Of a stretch of DNA of 25,000 nt, positions 9,165 to 18,217 are shown piece by piece. Numbering within the stretch: position 1 is the stretch's first letter; each line of letters starts with the position of its first letter. The stretch spans positions 1-25,000 of the forward strand of contig JAQGDQ010001356.1 of NCBI GenBank assembly GCA_030141605.1, read 5' to 3'. The notes under the pieces were generated by a model. The model ran no database searches and was not told the DNA's origin. It worked only from the letters and a program-made list of their open reading frames with translations. The translations under genes were made by a program, and so were the position numbers. The DNA is from Tubiluchus corallicola (lineage: Eukaryota; Priapulida; Priapulimorpha; Priapulimorphida; Tubiluchidae).

Positions 9165-9201
<37 letters not shown>

Positions 9202-9269
9202 TACCATCGTCATCATCATCGTCGTTATCGTCGTGGTCGTCTTCAACGTCGTCGTCATCATCATCATCG

Positions 9270-9303
<34 letters not shown>

Positions 9304-9445
9304 TAAACCCGTTGCCTCAATTGTAGACATTGGGCAGGAAAATTGATAAAAAAATAAATAAATCTGCTCTCGAGATAGATAAGCACAGCAGTAATCTCGT
9401 AAGAACTAAACACTGCTATCCAGTGGCTTGTCAGCACCACTTCCC
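9117..9445. repeat. ATC-tailed dispersed repeat, copy A
   Basis: A long interrupted (ATC)n/(GTC)n microsatellite (9117-9304) joins a unique part containing AATTGTAGACATTGGGCAGG, CACAGCAGTAATCTCGTAAG and GGCTTGTCAGCACCACTTCC. The unique part matches two copies at 15506-15848 at about 70-80 percent. The constant junction with ATC triplets suggests a retroposon whose 3' tail, on the minus strand, is (GAT)n. Confidence 0.75.
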
Positions 9446-10128
9446 TGAGTAAAACGCAGCTATTCAGACTGGAAAATCTATCGCTGTATTTTAGTACAAG
9501 TGCAAGTATTTTAAATAGTAAATAAATATCTATCCAAGTTACGTATTTCCTTTTACCCTTTAGATAAGAAATCAGAACTTTTTGAAGAAAATACAATCAA
9601 AATGAGTTTTGTCAGACTTTATGGGGTTCATAAAAAATATTTTCTATACTATATTCGATCAGACTAAAAAGGGGTGGCATACAGTGTGCTGTGATTAACT
9701 GATTATCGATAAATTTATTTACAAACAGAAGCTCTCTAAAATTTATGACGCCATCTTTTAAAAGAGGAGGTTAGCCAGCCTCCTGGAGAAGCGATCTAGT
9801 CTCCACTTTAAATAATCTACCTATTCATCACTTAACACATCGGTACAAATCGGGCGCACAATGGGGGAGAAAGGGCATGCCTGCGCCCGAAATGAGTTTC
9901 CCTCCAAACTATCTTGTCGCCTGGCTTTATGACCAGAAGGCGGATTAAGTGGTAAGATTATCCGAGGGGGCGGGGCACAGTTGTGACAGAATTTGGGGAG
10001 GTTATTGTGCAGGAGGTTATTGTGGGAGAGCTAAGACGATAAGGAAAGGATTAAATTCTCCTTCAGTTAGCATCCAGGCAAAATTTCACTTATTGTTAAA
10101 TCTTATTCAAACATTCCCATTTATCCAA
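9446..10128. other. No gene recognised
   Basis: There is a somewhat G-rich part around 9840-10030 but no supported coding frame. GACGCCATCTT occurs at 9748-9758, a degenerate version of the GCGCCATCTA motif seen in the array at 22381-22775. Confidence 0.5.
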
Positions 10129-10192
10129 TGACGTCTTCCATTCTTCTTCCAATGACGTCATTTTCCACGCCCATTTTCTTCTAATGACGTCA
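10129..10192. promoter_or_regulatory. Cluster of CRE (CREB/ATF) motifs
   Basis: Two perfect palindromic CREs, TGACGTCA at 10153-10160 and 10185-10192, plus TGACGTCT at 10129-10136, lie within 64 bp. CCAAT precedes the first two. A further TTACGTCA is at 10387-10394. The intervening sequence is pyrimidine-rich and partly repeated (TTCTTC). No TATA box or transcript can be tied to it, so an enhancer or a decayed repeat are both possible. Confidence 0.6.
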
Positions 10193-10394
10193 TTCGTCTT
10201 GAAGAAGAGTAGCGCACTGTCAATATTCGTCAAACGTATAAAAAAATTTACAAAAAAATAATAAATAGCTGATATGTAATACGTTTGTGTGAACATTAGG
10301 TAAGCTGCAGAAGTTTGAATCAGTTTAAACAGCGCGCTCTTACGGAAAGCCACGACGCGTCTACGAAGAGTCACGAAGTCTTCCAGTTACGTCA

Positions 10395-10567
10395 TAATTT
10401 TTAAGTGAATGGCGGCAACCACCACGCCTGAAAATTTCCATTCAGAGGTAGCATATTTTAAATTTATGCTTTATAAACAGTTCTCTTCAAATTTCTTTGT
10501 TATATTTTTCAAAGTTTATGTGGAAACAGTCAAATGAACTCAACATACTGAGTGACGTTTCTGTCTT
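10395..10567. other. Spacer
   Basis: No feature is recognised between the CRE cluster and the MITE. Confidence 0.5.
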
Positions 10568-10571
10568 TTAA

Positions 10572-11009
10572 CCCTTTCAGTCCCCAATTATTTTTTTAGT
10601 AAGAAAAATTTTTCTGGCTTGGTACTTTTGTTCCCAATGTATCCTGTGTGATACACAACATTCTTTGTCATGTGCAAAAAAACAAAGTCCGACTTTTTTA
10701 AAAACACAACAAAATCAAAAAGTGTGCTTCATTTTGCAACTGCTGATAATTTTTTTAAGTATTTAAGACATTTAGTATTCATGCTATGCTGATCTGTACA
10801 AAGTCATCTCTAAAGTACTGTACCTTGCGCAGTTTTTATGCTATGTAGATTTTCTAGTTTGCCATTTTATCACCATTTTTAGTCTATTGTCATTGGATTA
10901 AATCAAAATAACTATTAACAGATCAAATAACTGTCAGTTTTAAAGTTTTGTTAATTTTAAAGGCAGAAAATATTCTCGTATCCCACGGGATACAACGGGT
11001 ATGAAAGGG
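10572..11009. mobile_element. piggyBac-type MITE
   Basis: A 438-bp element flanked by TTAA on both sides (10568-10571 and 11010-11013). The left terminus reads CCCTTTCAGTCCCC and the right terminus, on the minus strand, CCCTTTCATACCCG. piggyBac transposases insert at and duplicate TTAA, and their termini commonly begin CCC. Subterminal motifs resemble each other (GTATCCTGTGTGATAC at 10638-10653 and CCCACGGGATAC at 10982-10993). There is no transposase frame, so it is non-autonomous. Confidence 0.8.
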
Positions 11010-11297
11010 TTAACTGTCAGGTAAAAACCCGTTGCATTTTTTCTCAGAACAGCTGTAAAATACTGAAAAACAAAAACAGCTCCCCTCCACACACAACCTA
11101 GAAAGTAAAATTCAATTATTTCAATTGATACAAGTTTTTTTCACATTTTGATAGTTCCATACAACTGTCACTAAGTTTGTAAAAGAAAACGCAACAATTT
11201 CTTGAGAAGAAAGCAGGAGAAAGAAGACAAATAAAAAGGTGACAATCGTAAAAAATAAAATGAAAGAAAATCGTAGCAGAAAGACAACAGCATAGGT

Positions 11298-11303
11298 AAA
11301 AAA
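11298..11303 (-). terminator. RNA polymerase III terminator of the tRNA
   Basis: On the minus strand, TTTTTT follows the tRNA discriminator base after three bases. This is sufficient for RNA polymerase III termination. Confidence 0.85.
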
Positions 11304-11306
11304 TTT

Positions 11307-11379
11307 TGTTCCGACCAGGTTTCGAACCTGGGACCTTCTGCGTGTTAGGCAGATGTGATAACCACTACACTATCGGAAC
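11307..11379 (-). tRNA. tRNA-Val-AAC: tRNA-Val (anticodon AAC)
   Basis: The minus strand folds into a complete cloverleaf of 73 nt. The 7-bp acceptor is GTTCCGA/TCGGAAC with discriminator A. The D arm is GTGTAGTGGTTATCAC, the anticodon stem TCTGC/GCAGA has loop CTAACAC (anticodon AAC), the variable loop is AGGTC, and the T stem CCAGG/CCTGG has loop TTCGAAA. Box A (TAGTGTAGTGG) and box B (GGTTCGAAACC) are canonical, there is no intron, and a T-run follows. The A at position 34 would be edited to inosine to read GUU, GUC and GUA-type codons. It lies 297 bp from the piggyBac-type MITE. The plus-strand open frame starting at 11306 is its shadow. Confidence 0.97.
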
Positions 11380-12350
11380 TACAGTCACAGTACGTTCGTC
11401 TGTACAAATATCACGTCGAAACGCCCAGATAGTTGATTTTAGAGAAACTGTTAGTAATAAACAAGAAAGTTTGTTACTTCTTGAAATGTTTTTTTTTCAA
11501 AACTTGATGTACATTTCAAGAAAAAAAACGAAAAATTTACAAAACAGTACTGCTACAAAAACTTTGCGATCTTAACCGAAAGAAAATAATGCATTTTTTC
11601 GATAGAATCGTCCCAAGCATAGCCAATGGTCATTGGTCACTTATGATACAAGAGGCTACATCTAAAAATGATAAAATATGTTCAGAGAAACAGAATTGAT
11701 TTTAATCTGGTACAAGGGATCGAATAAGATCGCACTTTACAGGCAAAAAACTTTTGAGTACAAAATTCCACATAGAAGAAGTCACAGGAAAAAACCGGAT
11801 TTGCTCGGTTTCGTTAACGAGCAAAAATATTCAACATGTTAAAACATTTGAAAAGCGGATGTGACGTCAACGTTAAAGCTCTGAGAAACAAAAAAATACG
11901 GAAAAGGTCCTGGCAATGAAGGCAAATGGAAATGCATTTTAATTAATTACTCCACGAAGTTTAAATACAGTTCGTAACAATTATTGATTTTTCACTGCTA
12001 GGCTAGACTTCTACGGTAGCCTAGAAGGGGTATCGCAGTAATTGATGAAACAAAGCAGGGCGTTAACAGTCTCCCAAGTGATTAAGGTTCAATGACTGGA
12101 TGACCACTGGCCAGTAATGTCCAGCAGACAGTCTCCGGGCATTTGTCACACGCCAAATCTAATTCTGTCGTCTGCGTGCTTGGCTGAATGCGTCCAATGG
12201 GAGACAAAAGTTGACACAGGCGGCAGGTCTCAGTCAGCTCCAACCTGACTGTAGAAATGAGACTGGGGTTTTGGGTGGGGGCACAAATCTTAAAAAGGGA
12301 AGTGTGAAAAAAACGTACTACTGATGACTGAATGTTTTCCTATAATAGTA
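11380..12350. other. No gene recognised
   Basis: Contains a dyad CCAATGGTCATTGG at 11623-11636 (two opposed CCAAT boxes). A moderately GC-rich stretch at 12000-12290 has GTCTCCCA and its complement TGGGAGAC about 130 bp apart. Neither could be tied to a gene or element. Confidence 0.5.
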
Positions 12351-12352
12351 AT

Positions 12353-12775
<423 letters not shown>

Positions 12776-12869
12776 TCATTTAAATCAGATTTTTGGCAAA
12801 CAATTACCCTGAGCTCAAACAACTTTTCCCCTATGAGGACAACCAAAAGCGGAAGGAAAATCAGTTTTT

Positions 12870-13020
12870 ACTTCGTCCTCCCCTTTTCTTGAGCGCTTTT
12901 ATTGTAATTTTATTGTTTTATATGTAGAATGTAGTTTTTTTTAAGATTATATGCAAATTTATGTGCCATATGTAAGATTCAACTCAATGAATTAATAAAC
13001 TGTAAATATTAAAAAAATAA
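12870..13020 (+). other. Retroelement 3'-UTR-like end
   Basis: The sequence resembles a retroelement or mRNA 3' end, with a T-rich stretch, then GAATTAATAAACTGTAAATA and an A-run at 13011-13018. No coding remnant was identified upstream because the compound microsatellite intervenes. Confidence 0.3.
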
Positions 13021-13094
13021 TTCAAGCCATTATTAAACATAGCTAATTATACAGAACTGTACATGGATCTTCCTAATGACATTTCAACTGATAA

Positions 13095-13755
13095 ACATGG
13101 ATTCTGAGTTACAAAGATTTTGAAAAAAAAACACAAAAAAATGCTACATTCATGTGAGATTGAAACAATAATTACAATAACACTTTACCCTCCTTTTTCA
13201 CGTCATGAATGACGCTAATCGTCTATTAGTATATTCCTACAAGGTCCTAAATCATGTCAGTCTAAACATAGACTAAGATGTTGAAAAAAAACACAAAAAA
13301 ACTGCTACATTCATATGAGATTGAAACAAAAATTACAATAACACTTTACCCTCCTTTTTGACGTCATGAATGACGCTAATCGTCTATTAGTATATTACTA
13401 CAAGATCCTAAATCATGTCAGTCTAAACATAGACTAAGATGTTGAAAAAAACACAAAAAAACTGCTACATTCATATGAGATTGAAACAAAAATTACAATA
13501 ACACTTTACCCTCCTTTTTGACGTCATGAATGACGCTAATCGTCTATTAGTATATTACTACAAGATCCTAAATCATGTCAGTCTAAACATAGACTAAGAT
13601 GTTGAAAAAAAACACAAAAAAACTGCTACATTCATATGAGATTGAAACAAAAATTACAATAACACTTTACCCTCCTTTTTGACGTCATGAATGACGCTAA
13701 TCGTCTATTAGTATATTACTACAAGGTTCTAAATCATGTCAGCTTAAACACAGGT
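13095..13755. repeat. 160-161-bp tandem satellite with CRE motifs, four copies
   Basis: The anchor GCTACATTCAT recurs at 13143, 13304, 13464 and 13625, a period of 160-161 bp. Copies 2-4 carry a perfect TGACGTCA (13359, 13519 and 13680) followed by TGAATGACG; copy 1 has CACGTCATGAATGACG. Copies 2 to 4 are nearly identical, while copy 1 and the right edge are diverged, indicating recent expansion from one side. Confidence 0.95.
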
Positions 13756-14303
13756 TACTCAACCTAGTTTTTAGAAAAAATTTGATCAGCTAAAGCTAAG
13801 CGTCTGTTTTGCAATGCGCCGCCATTACCGCCCGTCAGCCTGATAGCTTTCAACGACTAATGAATCCCTTGGAATAATAAATCAAACCCTGCTTTTGACT
13901 AAACAGCGCTCCTTGCGGCTTTGATGATAACGAAATTGAGCTCCTTATGTCTTGCTAAACATTCTGCGAGTCACATTAGCATGTTTTTCTACCCACATGC
14001 CAAGATCCGATATCTGACGATTTAAAAATTGAAGTTTTGCTATGGAAAATTACTATTATTAATCATGAAACTTCAACATTGTTTTTAGAAGAAAATGATG
14101 AATTGTTTTCCCTTTTTAAATAACGTGCCAGTTAAAGGGCAATAAAACAGTTTTCATAAATAAAGAGAAAAAAATTCGTCTTGAAATTTTGTACCGGCTG
14201 TCTTATTGCGTACAGGGCTTGTGTTAGCAGCAACGCAATATAAAACTTGTAAATTTAAACTCCCGCGCTAGGCGCGTCTTAACAGCAAATCGCACGAAAC
14301 AAC
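13756..14303. other. No gene recognised
   Basis: Non-repetitive sequence with short GC-containing patches (13800-13840, 14260-14290). No supported coding region. Confidence 0.5.
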
Positions 14304-14319
14304 TTTAGATAACACACTG

Positions 14320-14816
14320 TCTTCTTCTTCTTCTTCCCAGCTTTTCCCTATGCGGGGTCGCCGTTGTGAATGAGTCTTCTCCACGCATTCCTGTTGTTGA
14401 CCATCTCTTCATTTATGTCTTCCCTTCCCACATGATCTTCACCGACTCTTCTTTTCAGGTGTCCATACCATCGCAATCTTGCGAGGCTTCCACTACTTGT
14501 ACTGTTCCTCTGATATTATTATTTCTAATTTTATCTCTTCTTGTTATTCCCACCATCCATCTCAACATCCTCATCTCCACCACACCCATTTTCTTCTCTT
14601 CGGTCTTCTTTAGAGGAGCTGCTTCCAGCCCATAGATTAGAGCGGGTCTGACCACTTCTTTGTGGACTTTACCTTTAAGTCTCACCGACTCATTCATAGA
14701 AGGTTTTGGCGCAGTTTTAAGAGGCTGATGCCCTTCCTGACCCTAACCCTCCTTATTTATCCAGGCTTGGGACCGGCACTTAGTTGGACTGGCTTGCCCC
14801 CCCCCAGTGGCTAGCT
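14320..14816 (-). mobile_element. 5'-truncated RTE-like LINE with target-site duplication
   Basis: This 497-bp minus-strand insertion lies between TTTAGATAACACACTG (14304-14319) and TTTAGATAAAACACTG (14817-14832), a 16-bp target duplication with one mismatch. It ends 3' in a (GAA)n-type tail (CTTCTTCTTC on the plus strand, 14321-14335), shortly after the ORF stop, as in RTE-like elements with very short 3' UTRs. The 5' part (14701-14816) contains GCCGGTCCCAAGCCTGG and GGGTCAGGAAGGGCATC on the minus strand. I recall this as a segment common to RTE-like repeats of fish and invertebrates, though that needs a search. Confidence 0.8.
14348..14700 (-). pseudogene. Reverse transcriptase C-terminus (LINE), frameshifted
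   Basis: From 14697 down to about 14486 the minus frame reads MNESVRLKGKVHKEVVRPAL, IYGLEAAPLKK and EMRMLRWMVGITRRDKIRN. This matches the widespread KLKGK-YKTVVRPA-LYG-E...MRMLRWM-G-TR-DRIRN signature of RTE-like reverse transcriptases. Near 14485 the frame breaks and the C-terminus continues in a shifted frame as LRWYGHLKRRVGEDHVGRED up to INEEMVNNRNAWRRL and a DP-A stop at 14348-14350. The shift lies in the short stretch between VVEAS and LARLRWYGH, where a few residues also appear lost. Only the terminal ~115 codons survive, so it is inactive. Confidence 0.85.
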
Positions 14817-14949
14817 TTTAGATAAAACACTGAACACTGTAAAGCTTAAAAATATAATCACAGCATTTGTAGCGCATGCCTCGCCAACAAACAAAAATTT
14901 AAAATACATTTTTTGGTCAGTAAGATTAATAATACGTTTTTTGGTGAGA

Positions 14950-15335
14950 CAGTGGTGCACACTGGGATGGTGAGTCAGTGGTGCACACTGGGATGGTGAG
15001 TCAGTGGTGCACACTGGGATGGTGAGTCAGTGGTGCACACTGGGATGGTGAGAACAGTGGTGCACACGGGATGGTGAGTCAGTGGTCACACTGGGATGGT
15101 GAGTCAGTGGTGCACACTGGGATGGTGAGTCAGTGGTGCACACTGGGATGGTGAGACAGTGGTGCACACTGGGATGGTGAGTCAGTGGTGCACACTGGGA
15201 TGGTGAGTCAGTGGTGCACACTGGGATGGTGAGTCAGTGGTGCACACTGGGATGGTGAGTCAGTGGTGCACACTGGGATGGTGAGTCAGTGGTGCACACT
15301 GGGATGGTGAGTCAGTGGTGCACACTGGGATGGCG
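14950..15335. repeat. 26-bp minisatellite carrying AP-1 sites, 15 copies
   Basis: The unit is GTGGTGCACACTGGGATG followed by GTGAGTCA, with a 26-bp period and 15 copies. Two units have the variant linkers GTGAGACA and GTGAGAACA and one loses bases (GTGGTCACA). Twelve linkers contain TGAGTCA, the exact AP-1 (TRE) heptamer. Each unit also contains the near-palindrome AGTGGTGCACACT. It ends roughly 650 bp upstream of the BMP-like promoter patch. Confidence 0.97.
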
Positions 15336-15505
15336 ATGCAATTTGGCGCATCGATCTTAAATTATTAACAATTTTTCTATTATATTTTGTGATTATATTT
15401 TTAACACACCATGAATTTAAACACGTTACTGGTTACGCTAAGTAATTTAACTTTGTATGGAAAGTAGATTGGGACATTTAAAAATCTCTTTTCGCCCCCT
15501 TTACA

Positions 15506-15669
15506 ATCATCATCATCATCATCATCATCATCACATGCCCGTCACGTCTATTGTAGACATCGGGCAGGCAGAATTCTAAAATAAAAGAAATCTGCCTTCA
15601 GACAGGTAAACTCAGCAGTAATCCAGCAAAAAACCAGCTACTCCAGTGGCTTGTCAGCACCACTTCCGT
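15506..15669. repeat. ATC-tailed dispersed repeat, copy B
   Basis: (ATC)n at 15506-15533 is followed by CCCGTCACGTCTATTGTAGA, CATCGGGCAGGCAGAATTCT and ends GTCAGCACCACTTCCGT. The first part folds as GCCCG...GTCTA-TTG-TAGAC...CGGGC. Same family as 9117-9445. Confidence 0.9.
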
Positions 15670-15672
15670 TCT

Positions 15673-15704
<32 letters not shown>

Positions 15705-15848
15705 ACGCCCGTCACGTCTATTGTAGACATCGGGCAGGCAGAATTCTAAAATAAAAGAAATCTGCCTTCAGACAGGTAAATGCAGCAGTAATCCAGCAAA
15801 AAAAAACTAGACACTGCTACGTCAGTGGCCTGTCAGCACCACTTCCGT
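15673..15848. repeat. ATC-tailed dispersed repeat, copy C
   Basis: A head-to-tail neighbour of copy B, starting with its own (ATC)n (15673-15704) and about 93 percent identical over the unique part. It ends CCTGTCAGCACCACTTCCGT. The pair arose either by tandem duplication or by a second insertion into the ATC tract. Confidence 0.9.
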
Positions 15849-15899
15849 AACGATCATTATTATCATTATTTACAAACGATCTGCAAAAGCCGCAATCTT

Positions 15900-16030
15900 G
15901 ATCGGACAGCAGACGAAGCAATCAACGCCGCTTTTACTATCTTACGTCGCAATCGTTTACGCGGACGAGTTGCACCAATCAGAGACGGTCACGTGACTGC
16001 AAGCGATAGTATCGTTCAACTCGACGTCTG
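15900..16030 (+). promoter_or_regulatory. Putative promoter: CCAAT box and CACGTG E-box
   Basis: A CpG-containing patch unlike the AT-rich surroundings. It has ACCAATCAG (CCAAT at 15975-15979, an NF-Y type site) and TCACGTGA (15989-15996, a USF/MITF type E-box) 10 bases apart, the usual arrangement in TATA-less animal promoters. Transcription would start downstream, about 16010-16060, giving a 5' UTR of about 200 nt before the ATG at 16244. Possible donors GTGAGT (16064) and GTAAGT (16190) leave room for alternative 5' UTR splicing. Confidence 0.5.
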
Positions 16031-16243
16031 CTCTTGTGAGTTGACAGCATTTCATCGGAAACTGTGAGTAAGAGATACACGTGTGATTGCTAAAGGAGAG
16101 ATAATAATTTGAGAAAAAAAAACCGACGTTACAGTGAGAAAAAAGACTTTATTTTGACGGTAACGGTAAAAACGAAAGGCAAAGACGTTGTAAGTGAACG
16201 TGAAAAGATTTTAGAAAATTAGATTTTGTGGTTAAAACACAAA

Positions 16244-16607
16244 ATGTTGTGCAAATTTATTCTATTCTCATTTGCGTTTGTTGGTGTTACGCTTGTGAAA
16301 GCTAAAGTGAAATCCGGTAAGGGGAAGCCACATTATGACCCAGCCCTTCTCTTGCACGAAGAGGAGCCCCTCTCAAAGGGGACCACCGTCCTCCCGTCGG
16401 TGGAGTTGTTGCGAGAGTCGCTCAGGGTGGCTTTGAAGTTGCCCGAACCGGACGAGGAAAGAAAGGAAGGGCAAACGGAAAGAGGAGGCAGAAACGGGGC
16501 CGAGAAACCGCCAAAGTATATGCTGGATTTGTACGAGAAGTACAGGATGAGGAAGAGTGATGAGGAGGATTGGGGCAACACTGTGCGCAGCATCCTTGCG
16601 CAAACAG
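16244..16607 (+). CDS. BMP/GDF-type TGF-beta ligand precursor, first coding exon (partial)
   Basis: Encodes the N-terminus of a secreted TGF-beta superfamily precursor. ATG at 16244 (A at -3) begins a signal peptide, MLCKFILFSFAFVGVTLVKA (residues 1-20), then a lysine-rich junction. The start of the latency propeptide follows: an amphipathic VELLRESLRVALKLP helix (53-67), a charged linker (68-88), PPKYMLDLYEKYR (89-101) and GNTVRSI (111-117). The (P)xYMLDLY...NTVRS pair is typical of BMP prodomains (BMP2/4, BMP3/GDF10, BMP9/10, ADMP). The exon ends at CAG|GTACAG after base 16607 with one base of a split codon (phase 1), a plausible position because several BMP genes have an intron just after NTVRS. 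The rest of the prodomain, the furin site and the cysteine-knot ligand are not in the window. Read-through would stop at 16624, too short for any family member. The subfamily is unresolved. An upstream in-frame TTG (16226) is not a credible start. Confidence 0.8.
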
Positions 16608-16684
16608 GTACAGAAACTGTTTAATGTAATTATTATATTTAAAGGAAAAGTCAAGTTATTTAGCATGTCAGGTTTGTTTTAGTA

Positions 16685-16805
16685 TTATCAATTCAATTCC
16701 GATTCAATTTATTGCGCAAATATGCAATAAATATTACATACATTGGCAAGTACAAAAAGAAAATTATATACAGGTAGTACTACAAACTACTATTATCATA
16801 TAAAA
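16685..16805 (-). mobile_element. LINE 3'-UTR-like fragment
   Basis: On the minus strand the segment ends GCGCAATAAATTGAATCGGA and ATTGAATTGA, an AATAAA plus short tandem tail typical of non-LTR element 3' ends. It resembles the 3' end at 22060-22229. No coding part remains. Confidence 0.4.
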
Positions 16806-16837
16806 AATTGACATACTGCTACTTTGTTATAGTAGCT

Positions 16838-16994
<157 letters not shown>

Positions 16995-17063
16995 GTTGTT
17001 TTTGTTTGTGGTTTAACACGGGGTCCAGTTTGTCTTTAATTTCAAAAAGAAAATGCTGCAAAG

Positions 17064-17085
17064 GTTTCTTAATTTATTAAGAAAC
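17064..17085. repeat. Perfect 9-bp hairpin
   Basis: GTTTCTTAA (17064-17072), loop TTTA, then TTAAGAAAC (17077-17085). It lies in the spacer between two oppositely written AAT/ATT microsatellites. Confidence 0.7.
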
Positions 17086-17259
17086 TGGGCCAAGCTGGGC
17101 GAATTTGAAACATGTGGATTTGAAACAGGTCTATAGCACAAACATTAGACCACTGACCAAAGCATTCACCTGTGGTCAAGGCTGTCAAAACTTTATCTAC
17201 TGGTCAAAAAGTTTAGCATTTTCAAATGTTACATCGCCAACACTTGAGTGATTGTAATT

Positions 17260-17339
<80 letters not shown>

Positions 17340-17340
17340 T
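17260..17340. repeat. (ATT)n microsatellite
   Basis: About 26 uninterrupted ATT triplets, complementary in sequence to the (TAA)n tract at 16838-16994. Confidence 0.98.
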
Positions 17341-18094
17341 CACTAATAACTTAACTAATTGACTATTAATAAACAATAGTTTAAGAATATGAAATAATCT
17401 AAGTTAGCTGATGAGGCGAATATAACAAAATAAATAAATAAATAAATAATAAAAAAGTGCAAGAATAAACCATGTATGATTGTTTGACAATAATACTTTG
17501 GCAGTTGGGATGTAAACGTAATTAAAGAAAGGATTTATGTTTTAAAGAACACATCTGTAACACACAAAAGTTATAACAGATGACAGTAATATAAGCATGA
17601 AGTTTAAAAGTTTAGTTTTCTATAAAATAGACTAAAAAGTATATAAAAATGAGAAAAAATTGATTTTTCGACATAGCAGCGTTACAGATTCTAATATTCC
17701 CGAATGTTTGTTTTATTGAGTACGATTTAGTTAAAATTGAATAAGATTTTATTTATAAGATATGAAATATTCGGGGAGGGGGGGGGTCGTAGATGTGATT
17801 ATAATCCAAATAATCAATAATATCTAACATTCAGCTCAGATCAGGTCATCCATCCAGCGGCATTCTCTTCAAAATGTTGCAGAACTACGTAAGATCAAGT
17901 AAACGTTTTTTACTAATTGACTGCACCTTGTAAATGTTTTGTGAATTAATTTGAATTTTTTTGAATTTTGGACTTTCCAATTACAGAACCTTTTGTATAA
18001 ACTCATAGACTGATGTACATTGATAATAGTTTCCGGTACTGTTTCTGTACTACGTGGGCCTTGTACGTACATATATATATGTATATATTCAGGG
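17341..18094. other. No gene recognised
   Basis: Contains a short (AAAT)n run at 17429-17448 and a G-run at 17776-17788. Otherwise unremarkable AT-rich intronic DNA. Confidence 0.5.
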
Positions 18095-18217
18095 AATTCA
18101 TTAGTTACTACTTAAAACTGAAGTATTTATATATATATTATTTGTATTTATATAATATATATTATATATATATATATATATATATGTATTTCACTTTTAA
18201 GTAGTAACTAAAGAATT
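18095..18217. repeat. Long inverted repeat with AT-rich centre
   Basis: The left arm AATTCATTAGTTACTACTTA (from 18095) and the right arm ending TAAGTAGTAACTAAAGAATT (to 18217) are complementary over about 28 bp with three or so mismatches. They enclose about 65 bp of TA repeats. It could be a palindromic MITE or a cruciform-forming repeat. No target duplication was found. Confidence 0.75.

Noticed and set aside
11306-11575. Plus-strand frame beginning MFRPGFEPGTF
   Set aside because: This is the well-known antisense translation of a tRNA T-arm; the tRNA-Val on the minus strand explains it.
14811-15221. Minus-strand frames with repeated SPSQCAPLTHHPSVHHCLT-type residues
   Set aside because: 26 bp is not a multiple of three, so the frame drifts, and the sequence is explained by the minisatellite.
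15825-16067. 80-residue plus-strand frame over the promoter patch
   Set aside because: No domain or signal is visible, and it coincides with the CCAAT/E-box region and putative 5' UTR.
16226-16243. TTG at 16226 as start of the BMP-like protein
   Set aside because: Animal nuclear genes rarely start at TTG; ATG at 16244 has A at -3 and immediately precedes a good signal peptide.
16333-16666. Two minus-strand frames overlapping the BMP-like exon
   Set aside because: They are shadows of the plus-strand exon, which has a signal peptide and recognised prodomain motifs.
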